From an uncultured Oscillospiraceae bacterium (GTDB lineage: Bacteria; Bacillota; Clostridia; Oscillospirales; Oscillospiraceae), in NCBI GenBank assembly GCA_910588625.1, contig CAJUQN010000076.1, positions 1 to 13,583 on the forward strand: 13,583 nucleotides of DNA, given 5' to 3'. Numbering within the stretch: position 1 is the first letter of the stretch; every line of letters starts with the position of its first letter. Under the pieces are notes generated by a model. That model had not been told where the DNA came from. It did no database searches and saw only the letters and a program-made list of their open reading frames with translations. The position numbers were made by a program, and so were the translations under genes. Shown here piece after piece: positions 6,975-13,550 of the stretch.

Positions 6975-7035
6975 CGGAGGCCCGCGGGGCAGTTGTGTTC
7001 TGCCGCAGCGTGGGCATGGGGCGGCGCATAGGGAC

Positions 7036-7067
7036 AAAAAAAGCACAGGCAGCTTTGCTGCCTGTGC
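7036..7067 (-). terminator. Rho-independent terminator between the cassette and the sigma-like gene
   Basis: On the minus strand GCACAGGCAGC and GCTGCCTGTGC form a perfect 11-bp stem (7043-7053 with 7057-7067) with a 3-base loop, followed by TTTTTTT (7036-7042). It lies downstream of the two-gene cassette and of the repeat copy at 7098-7198, and upstream of the sigma-like gene. It ends the cassette transcript or attenuates the sigma gene. Confidence 0.85.
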
Positions 7068-7097
7068 GGCTGGGGGTGTGGGGCGTAAGACGGGCCG

Positions 7098-7198
7098 CCG
7101 CCGCTGGCCGTGTTTCAACGGTCAGCGGCGGTGGAACGAACTGACTGCCCCAAAGGCTGCGGGCAGATGGGCCTTGGCATTTCTTCTCCCTTCAGAAT
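7098..7198 (-). repeat. Left copy of the cassette-flanking direct repeat
   Basis: Positions 7119-7198 match 8231-8310 without gaps at 72 of 80 bases. At its left edge is a 13-bp inverted repeat (7098-7110 with 7119-7131, one G-T mismatch) with loop TGTTTCAA, which is the reverse complement of the loop in the right copy. On the minus strand it contains AGGGAG, an ATG and a 21-codon ORF that stops inside the loop. Confidence 0.8.
7115..7180 (-). CDS. 21-aa leader ORF in the left repeat
   Basis: The ORF reads MPRPICPQPLGQSVRSTAADR and ends with the TGA inside the hairpin loop. AGGGAG lies 5 bases before the ATG. Its first 14 codons closely match the leader in the right repeat. It has no recognised function. 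It may be a translated leader or part of a repeated sequence; it precedes the terminator at 7036-7067 by about 50 bases, a spacing that would allow attenuation of the downstream sigma-like gene. Confidence 0.35.
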   Translation of the reverse strand: MPRPICPQPLGQSVRSTAADR

Positions 7199-7334
7199 AG
7201 CGTGAGATGAGACGCGAAATCCGTAGGTCAAACGGACGCGGAGGGGATTCAAGCCCTCGTGCATCCAAAGACACATGGGGGCTTGGGCGCGGATCCTATT
7301 GCATGGCTAACAGTTCCTCAGAACACGGGTCGGA

Positions 7335-7640
7335 TCAGCGCGCGAAGATTCGGATGAGTTCCATGATTCCCGCGCTGGCCAAATTGGCAAAGGCAGCCGA
7401 GGAAAACGCGGCGGCATACTTCCCGATCACCTTGCGGATGCTCGATTTATCTTCTCCTTTAACAGCGGTTTCCAATTCTTCTACCGCAGGGACCAGCTTC
7501 GGATCTTCCTTGGCTGTTTTGCGCTTCAGCGCGGCGAGTTCCTGTTCCAGATTGGACCAGCTGATGTTGTACTCATTCACCGTACCAATGCCGGTTCCGC
7601 CCGCTTGGACGCTGTTGGGCTCAAAATTGATCTGTACCAT
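7335..7640 (-). CDS. 101-aa helical protein with N-terminal shared signalling-type motif
   Basis: Residues 4-25 form a G/N/T/V/I-rich segment including GGTGIGTVNEYN, which matches residues 148-169 of the upstream protein at 11 of 22 positions. After it comes a helix-rich domain (about 28-95): NLEQELAALKRKTAKEDPKL, VPAVEELETAVKGED and a C-terminal alanine/hydrophobic stretch AAAFSSAAFANLASAGI. This layout, short amyloid-like motif followed by an E/L/K-rich helical domain and a hydrophobic end, resembles small effector proteins paired by motif in bacterial NLR-like and cell-death modules; assignment to a family is inference. The ATG overlaps the TGA of the upstream gene by one base (TGATG), with GGAGGT 8 bases before it, so the two proteins are made together. 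No clear terminator follows before 7098. Confidence 0.75.
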   Translation of the reverse strand: MVQINFEPNSVQAGGTGIGTVNEYNISWSNLEQELAALKRKTAKEDPKLVPAVEELETAVKGEDKSSIRKVIGKYAAAFSSAAFANLASAGIMELIRIFAR

Positions 7641-8167
7641 CAGCGCGGACCTCCAAACGTGTTGATCTCATTCACTGTATCAATGGCACTGCCGCCGGGA
7701 CCAATGATGTTGTCCTTGATATTGATAATGACGTCGCTATGGTGTCCGGGATGGGCGATGGTTTCTTTGAGGGTGTCAATGACCGTGGCAAGAAATTCTC
7801 CTTTTTCGAACAGGATAGAAAAGGTCTGGCCCGAGTTTGTGGCGATCACCAGCTTTTTGAGCTGCTTTTCCCGCTCCATCTGCTGATTCCACGTATAAAT
7901 AAAAAATCCGCCGACACACAACAGAACGACCCCAAAAAATTTGACGGCGCCCTCCTCCACAAACAAAAAGGCAAAGCCAAGAAGCAAAGCCGCAATGGTC
8001 CATAGGGGGAATTTGGGGAGCGTGAGGGGATTGTTTGCCACCAGTGACACATTGCTGAGCTGGATGACGGTGTCCTTGAACTCCAGACAGTTGCCATAGA
8101 TTTTCAAGGAGTCCGTGTTTATCTCCCTGTTACTGGCCGCGATGTTTTTCAGGATATCGGTATTCAT
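7640..8167 (-). CDS. DUF6232-like two-TM protein with C-terminal shared motif
   Basis: The 175-aa product starts with a beta-rich half-domain (about 20-50), SLKIYGNCLEFKDTVIQLSN. Two close transmembrane helices follow (about 54-70 and 75-92), then a second beta/alpha part with LVIATNSGQTFSILF and LATVIDTLKETI (105-137). This strand-TM-TM-strand-helix plan is that of DUF6232-like membrane proteins with a split PH-like domain. The C-terminal tail (138-175) holds GGSAIDTVNEIN, nearly the same motif as the N-terminus of the next protein. With both ends likely cytosolic, the tail could recruit or template the 101-aa partner; this is inferred. The ATG at 8167 has AAGGTGAG 9 bases upstream and overlaps the end of the leader ORF (ATGA). 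The gene sits between 80-bp direct repeats. Confidence 0.75.
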   Translation of the reverse strand: MNTDILKNIAASNREINTDSLKIYGNCLEFKDTVIQLSNVSLVANNPLTLPKFPLWTIAALLLGFAFLFVEEGAVKFFGVVLLCVGGFFIYTWNQQMEREKQLKKLVIATNSGQTFSILFEKGEFLATVIDTLKETIAHPGHHSDVIINIKDNIIGPGGSAIDTVNEINTFGGPR

Positions 8168-8292
8168 ATGTAAATTCTCACCTTCTGTAAATTTTGCGGG
8201 ATGTTTGGGCCGCCGCTGACCGTTGAAACACGGTCAGCGGCGGCGGGACGGACTGACTGCCCCAAAGGCTGCAGGCAGGTGGGGCTTGGCAT
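8164..8292 (-). CDS. 42-aa leader ORF overlapping the DUF6232-like gene
   Basis: The ORF starts MPSPTCLQPLGQSV with AAAGGAG 5 bases upstream, reads through the repeat hairpin, and ends ...QKVRIYI with a TGA that overlaps the ATG of the membrane-protein gene by four bases (ATGA). The first part is the right-hand version of the 21-aa ORF in the left repeat. There the inverted loop gives a stop codon; here it gives an open frame. Translation of this leader would bring ribosomes to the next start codon. It has no recognisable protein function and may be purely regulatory. Confidence 0.4.
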   Translation of the reverse strand: MPSPTCLQPLGQSVRPAAADRVSTVSGGPNIPQNLQKVRIYI

Positions 8293-8310
8293 TTGTTCTC
8301 CTTTCAGAAT
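8209..8310 (-). repeat. Right copy of the cassette-flanking direct repeat
   Basis: Positions 8231-8310 match the left copy at 90%. A perfect 14-bp inverted repeat GCCGCCGCTGACCG / CGGTCAGCGGCGGC (8209-8222 with 8231-8244) encloses loop TTGAAACA, the reverse complement of the left loop. The two copies are direct repeats about 1.1 kb apart and enclose exactly the two-gene cassette. Confidence 0.8.
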
Positions 8311-8457
8311 CGAGCAGTGAAAAACGGGGCATGAAGTTTATTTCAAAAAACGAAGTACATTGTAGAGGGTACTTAATTCCCACACATTTGAACCTGAAAA
8401 CGGGGACTTAACCTAATATATAGTTGCGAAACAACAATTGGTGCAACTTATAGATTG

Positions 8458-8607
8458 CTACTTGTCAAATATTGAAATTAATAGCATTACTAAAATTGAT
8501 AGTGGTACTAACATCTTTATCCATAATGGTTTATCTTTAATCCATTTATAGTATGCCCCTCTAATATCAATAAAGTCTAAAAACGAACTAATCCACGATT
8601 TTTTCAC
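8458..8607 (-). CDS. 49-aa single-TM protein downstream of the RHS tip, candidate immunity protein
   Basis: Starting at GTG 8607 the product begins MKKSWISSFLDFIDIRG, then a basic segment YYKWIKDKPLWIK, a transmembrane helix (about 31-46, MLVPLSILVMLLISIF) and a short DK end. AGGGGGAAG lies 4-5 bases upstream, and the gene begins 36 bases after the RHS stop codon. The base composition is AT-rich like the RHS tip and unlike the RHS core, suggesting that both arrived together. Position fits an immunity gene of a polymorphic toxin; a membrane immunity protein would suggest a toxin acting at the membrane. No family is recognised, and it may instead be a remnant of a longer gene. Confidence 0.5.
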   Translation of the reverse strand: MKKSWISSFLDFIDIRGAYYKWIKDKPLWIKMLVPLSILVMLLISIFDK

Positions 8608-8643
8608 ATTGCTTCCCCCTGAAATGATGCAGATTGGAAAACA

Positions 8644-11181
8644 TCATTTTATGTCTTTCAGGATACTTTCAATTTCAGCCCCAATCCCTTCCTTCTCTTT
8701 ACATACCAAGAAGAAATAATAGTGCCCTGGTAAGAATATCTCTTTTCTTCCCATGAAAGAATCATATGCATATACATGTCTGCCTAATATTTCTGCACTG
8801 GTAAAATCGCTTTCATTGAAAACTTCTTCTGTCTTTTTTATTTCTACATCACCGCTTTCTATTAACGCAGATAAAATAGATATTGCTGTAAAATACTTTT
8901 CTTCAACTAATTTGCGGGTGCTTGAACGCCAGACTTTGGAAGCGAAATGATTCTGGAGTGCCTCATTCATTGGAACATCTTCAAGACTTTCCAATAGCTT
9001 TAGACCGTTTACAAAATTGTAGGCATCCCCAATATGCAAGTCATCGAAAAAGTGGTCTGCTACTGACATACCGAGGCTTTCGAGATACTCTTTACTTGCG
9101 TTAATTTTTATTGCTCCAAGGATTGCCCAGTCCAAAAAATCATAGGCTTGACTAAAACCAGGAATCCATCCCGCTCCATAAATAAAGGAATCAAGCAAGT
9201 AAGGTGTTATAAACAATTCATATCCACCACGAGATCCAGAGCTTTTAATAGTATATGGGGCATACCCATCAGGATCAATCAAAATGACAGGCTGATTACG
9301 CACATAGATATATTGGACAAGCTCAACAGGAGCTCCCACATAATCCCTCAAATCATATTGAGTTGCATCCAGAATGGGATCCACCGCCGCGAACCTGCGG
9401 TTCTCCGCGTCGTAGAACCGGGCCTTGGCGTAGTACATCCCCAGCACCGCGTCATAATCGTGGGTGGCGTAGCGCTTCACCAGGTCGAGCTCCCGCTTGC
9501 CGGTTTTCAGCACCGCGTTGTGGGTGATCTCGCCCCACTCGTTGTAGTGCGTCCAGCTCTCCACCTTGCCCGTCACGGGGCTGGTCAGGTAGTCCGCCGT
9601 GCCCAGGTAGTCCATGTGGTAGTACAGCCGGATCTGGTTCCCGTTCTCGATCAGGTTGCCCGAACTGGTCTCCACCCCGGTGATGTTCACGCTCAGCCGG
9701 TCGTTGCCGTACACGTAGCGGTAGTCCAGCCCGTTGACCTCGTGCTCCATCAGCGGCTCGAAGGTGGGGCTGGTGTAGTCCACCACGAACTCCTTCACCA
9801 CGGTGCTGAAGCTGGTCACCAGGCTGCCGGTGGGCTTGTCGCCGCTGCCGTTGCCATTGCCCTGGCCGTTCCCGTTACCATTGCCCTGGCCGTTGCTGCC
9901 GCCGCCTCCCCGGCCATTGTTGGGATCGGCGTCGCCCAGCCCAGCGTCCACGTCGTGGTAGCCGTAGCCGTTCTTGGCGATCTTCCAGGTGTCCTCTACC
10001 AGCGCGCCCAACCCATTGTACAGGTACGCGCTGCTCTCGCCGCTGGAATTGACCCCCAGCACCATCTTGTTGGTCTCATCGTAGGTGTACTGACCCACGG
10101 TGGAGCGCTGGCCATTGCCCTGGCCGTTCCCATTGCCGTTGAGCTTGCCGTACTGCTCCAGCACCAGGTTGCCCCGGCCGTCGTAGGTGTAGAGGGTGCC
10201 CTCCTTATCGTTGCTGCTGTAGGATTTTTGGGTGATCTGATTGAGGTTGTTCAGCTTGTAGTCGTAGTGAACGTTATTGCTGTTGCTCTCATAGGTCAGG
10301 TTGCCCAGGCTGTCGTACTGGTACTCCCGCCACGCCTTGCCGTACACCTCGTCGGCCCGGGTGATGCGGTGCAGGGCATCGTAGGCGTAGGTATTTTCGG
10401 TGGTGGCCTCGCCGGTGCCGTTGCCCCGCATGTACTCGTAGATCATGTTGCCGCAGTCGTCGTACTTGTAGACGTGCTTCTGCTGCTTCAGATCCTTCTG
10501 GGTGGGGTCGGTATCGTCCACCCGCAGGAGCTGACCGATGGAGTCGTACACATAGTCCTCCACCCAGCCGTGGGGGTATTCCATCTTGACCACGCGGCCC
10601 ATGCCGTCGTAGCTGTAAGCGGTGGCGCGCCCATCGTCCTCGGTGACGGTCTTGAGCTGGTGCAGCAGGTCGTAGGTGTAGTCTACCCCGGTGCCGTCCG
10701 GGTAGTCGATGGAGGTCTGATTGCCCACCTCATCATAGGTGTACTCCACCACGCTGCCCTTGCGGTCAGTGACCTGGGTGATGCGCCGGAGCAGGTCCAC
10801 CTCGAAGGAAGTGGTGCCGGTCCAGTCCTCCATCTCCACCAGCTCGCCCACCTTGTTGTAGCGGTAGGAAGCCTGCTTGCCACCATTATAGTTTATCTGC
10901 GTCACAAAGTCCAGGGCATTGTAGGTATATTTTGTCACGTAGTCGTCCGCGTCCGTCTTGGACACCAGGTTGCCGTTGCCGTCGTAGGTGTAGGCGGTGA
11001 CGGCGCCCAGGGCGTTGGTCTCCTTGGTGACCAGGCCGCGTCCATCGTACTCGTAAAGGGTGATCTCCCACTCGTCCACCTTGTCCTGGGCGTCCACCCG
11101 GTGGAGGGAAGTCTTGGTCAGGCGGCCCATGGGGTCGTACTCGAACAGGGTGGAGTTGCCCAAAGCGTCGATGGTCTCCAC
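8644..11181 (-). CDS. RHS/YD-repeat protein, C-terminal part with AT-rich variable tip
   Basis: This 845-aa frame contains the end of the YD-repeat array (YEYDGRGLVTKETNALGAVT and many like it). Next come the core end (YAKARFYDAENRRFAAVDPI, then YIYVRNQPVILIDPDG), which seals the RHS shell in family members, and a 206-aa tip (8647-9264). The tip has a hydrophobic stretch near DSFIYGAGWIPGFSQAYDFLDWAI and no recognised toxin motif. Base composition shifts from GC-rich to AT-rich at about 9370, almost exactly at the core/tip boundary, as expected for tip exchange. Two G/N/Q linkers interrupt the core. The first codon is a GTG at 11181 without ribosome binding site: this is not an independent gene but the continuation of the frame that ends at 11118, separated by a frameshift near 11190. 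Confidence 0.85.
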   Translation of the reverse strand: METIDALGNSTLFEYDPMGRLTKTSLHRVDAQDKVDEWEITLYEYDGRGLVTKETNALGAVTAYTYDGNGNLVSKTDADDYVTKYTYNALDFVTQINYNGGKQASYRYNKVGELVEMEDWTGTTSFEVDLLRRITQVTDRKGSVVEYTYDEVGNQTSIDYPDGTGVDYTYDLLHQLKTVTEDDGRATAYSYDGMGRVVKMEYPHGWVEDYVYDSIGQLLRVDDTDPTQKDLKQQKHVYKYDDCGNMIYEYMRGNGTGEATTENTYAYDALHRITRADEVYGKAWREYQYDSLGNLTYESNSNNVHYDYKLNNLNQITQKSYSSNDKEGTLYTYDGRGNLVLEQYGKLNGNGNGQGNGQRSTVGQYTYDETNKMVLGVNSSGESSAYLYNGLGALVEDTWKIAKNGYGYHDVDAGLGDADPNNGRGGGGSNGQGNGNGNGQGNGNGSGDKPTGSLVTSFSTVVKEFVVDYTSPTFEPLMEHEVNGLDYRYVYGNDRLSVNITGVETSSGNLIENGNQIRLYYHMDYLGTADYLTSPVTGKVESWTHYNEWGEITHNAVLKTGKRELDLVKRYATHDYDAVLGMYYAKARFYDAENRRFAAVDPILDATQYDLRDYVGAPVELVQYIYVRNQPVILIDPDGYAPYTIKSSGSRGGYELFITPYLLDSFIYGAGWIPGFSQAYDFLDWAILGAIKINASKEYLESLGMSVADHFFDDLHIGDAYNFVNGLKLLESLEDVPMNEALQNHFASKVWRSSTRKLVEEKYFTAISILSALIESGDVEIKKTEEVFNESDFTSAEILGRHVYAYDSFMGRKEIFLPGHYYFFLVCKEKEGIGAEIESILKDIK
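9838..9924 (-). repeat. G/N/Q low-complexity linker in the RHS core
   Basis: A short tandem pattern encodes alternating NG, QG and GG residues (GQGNGNGNGQGNGNGSG) between YD-repeats and the FVVDYTSPTF segment. A shorter relative encoding NGNGNGQGNGQ is at 10107-10140. Such flexible, disordered stretches are not part of the usual 20-21-residue RHS unit. Confidence 0.7.
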
Positions 11182-13385
11182 GATCCGGCCAGGGCGTCAG
11201 TCATCTTCACCACCCGGCCACAGCCGTCATAGACATAGCTGGTCTCGGCGCCCTCCTCATCCACCGTCTTGATCAGGCGGCCATCGGCGTCGAAGGTCTG
11301 GGTGGCCACGCCGCCCTCCTCATCGGTGCGCTGGGTGATCCGGTCCAGCCCGTCATAGGTATAGCGGGTGGTGTTGCCGTTGCCGTCAGTAGAAGAGGTG
11401 ATGTTGCCGTTCCCATCGTAGGTGAAGGAGAAGGTGTATCCCTCGGGATCCACATAGCTGGTGAGCTGGTTGCGGGCGTCGTAGGAGTAGGTGATGGACT
11501 TGCCATCGGCCTGCACCACCTTGGTGATGTTGCTGTTGGCGTCATACTCCACCCGGGTCACGGCCCCCTCGGGGTCGGTGATGGAGGTCACCCGGTTCAA
11601 TTTATCATAGGTATGGCGGGTGACGCCGCCATCCGTGTTGGTCTCGGAGAGCAGGTTACCATTCTTGTCGTAGACATAGGCGGTGACGCCGTCCATAGCG
11701 TTAGTTACCCGCACCAGGTTGCCCACCTTGTCGTAGGCGTAGGCGGTCTTGAAGCCGCGGGCGTTGGTGAGCTGGGTCATGCGGCCGTCCTTGTCGTAGA
11801 CGTAGGAGACCACATAGCCCTCCTCATCCGTGACAGTGAGCACATTGCCGTTGGCGTCATAGGTGATGGCCACCTTGGTGCCGTCCTTGTTGGTGAGGCC
11901 CACCAGCTGGCCCTTGGCGTCATAGAGGAACGTGACGGTGTGGCCCATGGGGTCGGCGGTGGAGGTCACTCTCCCCATGGGATCGTACACATGGGAGGTT
12001 TTCAGCCCCAGGGCGGTGGTGGTGCTCAGCAGATTGCCGTTGGGGTCGTAGGTATAGGTGGTCTTGTTGCCCAGAGGATCGGTCTTGGCGGTCATGTGGC
12101 CATCCGCGTCATACTCATAGGCCCAGACATTGCCGTTGGCGTCGGTCTCGCGGACCAGCTGGCCGATGGCGTCATAAGTCTTGGACGTGTTGAACTTCAG
12201 CGGATCCTTGGTGGACACCAGGCGGCCCTCGCCGTCGTAGGCGTAGGTCCAGGTATTGCCACGGGCGTCAGTCATGCCGGTCTGCCGGTCCAGCAGATCG
12301 TAGGCGTAGACGGTCACGCCGCCCTCGGCGTCGGTGACGCGGGTGAGGTTGCCGTCGCCATCGTACTGGTAGCTGGTGACGCCCTTCTCGGCGTCGGTGA
12401 CAGAGGCCACCCGGCCCATGCTGTCATAGGCATAGCTGACCACGCCGCCCTCCGCATCAGTAGCGGTGGCGACCTTGTTCAGGGAATTGTAGGTGTAGGC
12501 GGTGACGAAGCCCATGGGGTCGGTGATGGTGAGCACGCTGCCCATGCTGTCGTAGGTGTAGGCCGTGACCCCGCCCATGGGATCGGTGGCGGTGAGCAGG
12601 CGGCCAGCGGCATCATAGGTATAGCTGGCAACGCCCTCCAGCTGGTCGGTGACAGAGAGCACCTGGCCGTTGGCGTCGTAGGTATAACCTACAGTGGTGC
12701 CGTCCGCATAGGCCACCTGGGTCACCCGGCCCAGCTTGTCATAGGTGTACTGGGTGGCGAAGCCCCTGGCGTCGGTGGTCTTGGTGGTCTGGCCCAGGCT
12801 GTCGTACTCGGCGGAGCTCTCCGCCTTGCCGGGGGTGACGGACTTGGTCATCCGGCCCAGGCTGTCGTAAGTGTAGGTGGTGGTCTGACCCTTGGCATCG
12901 GTGGAGCTCACCAGCCGGTTTTCGGCATCGTAGGCATAGGTGGTGGTGGCCCCGGTGCGGTCGGTCACAGAGATCAAGTTCCCGTTAGCGTCATAAGAGC
13001 GGGAGGTGGTTTTCCCCAGGGCGTCGGTCTCCCGGGTGATATTGCCCACGCCGTCATAGGTATAGCGGGTGGTGCCGCCGTTGGGCGTGGTGGAAGACGA
13101 GGTCCGGGTGACATTGTCATAGGAAGTGGCGGTGACGCCGCCAGCGGGATCGGTGATGGACACCATCTGGCCGTTTCGGTTGTAAGCGTAACGCCAGGTG
13201 TTGCCCGCCGCGTCCGTCATGGAGACCATGCGTCCAGCCGCGTCATAGGCATATCGGGTGGTGTTGCCGTTGGCGTCGGTGGCGGTCACCCGGTTGCCCC
13301 GGTCGTCGTAGGTGTAGGTGGTCACAGCCCCCAGCGGGTCGGTGACAGAGGTGATATTGCTCTGGACGTCCCGGGTGTAACGGGT
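10060..13385 (-). repeat. YD (RHS) repeat array, about 60-63-bp period
   Basis: The coding strand is a long series of imperfect units of 20-21 codons with the pattern G-R-(L/V)-x-x-(V/I)-T-D-x-x-G-x-x-T-x-Y-x-YD. About 35 units lie upstream of the frameshift and further, less regular ones downstream. Each unit adds a strand pair to the spiral beta-shell that encloses the C-terminal domain in RHS proteins. Confidence 0.9.
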
Positions 13386-13550
13386 CACGTTCCTTTGCGT
13401 AGCTTTCCAATCTGTTCCTCTGTGCCGCCAGCGCCTCCGCGCTGTCCGGCCCGTTGTGAGCCACACGGCAGTAAATCCAAGCCTTTTTCTGTTCCAGCTC
13501 ATCCAGAGAGACAACGTGGCGGATATGAGCTTGCAGGCTGGCCAGAACAC
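11118..13550 (-). pseudogene. RHS/YD-repeat protein, N-terminal part, frameshifted and lacking a normal N-terminus
   Basis: The frame is open for 810 codons, but only the part below about 13390 is RHS: from VTRYTRDVQSNITSVTDPLG onward it is YD-repeats of 20-21 residues. The first 54 residues of the open frame are an out-of-frame reading of recombinase sequence, so no signal peptide or RHS N-terminal domain exists here. At the 3' end the repeat pattern stops at GRVVKMTDAL near 11190 and the protein ends 20-odd residues later. Restoring one G in CTGGCC would give DALGRIVETIDALGN and join the next frame, but even then about 11 residues of a unit (the T-x-Y-x-YD half) are missing. The likely event is a deletion of about 34 bp between short GGC matches. 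The locus looks like a broken or silent cassette rather than an expressed gene. Confidence 0.75.

Noticed and set aside
7235..7265. GGATTCAAGCCCTC looked like the T-arm of a tRNA or a tRNA-derived attachment site
   Set aside because: The loop does not align with the required TTCRA positions and no acceptor or anticodon arm is found.
7250..7285. Inverted repeat CAAGCCC / GGGCTTG after the 101-aa gene
   Set aside because: Seven-base stem with a long loop and no T-run; not supported as a terminator.
8418..8452. AT-rich hairpin (AGTTGC / GCAACT) downstream of the 49-aa ORF
   Set aside because: Short, bulged stem without a T-run; too weak to call a terminator.
10060..13385. Regular 60-63-bp periodicity that could suggest CRISPR or satellite DNA
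   Set aside because: The units are coding, imperfect and lack repeat-spacer structure; they are YD-repeats.
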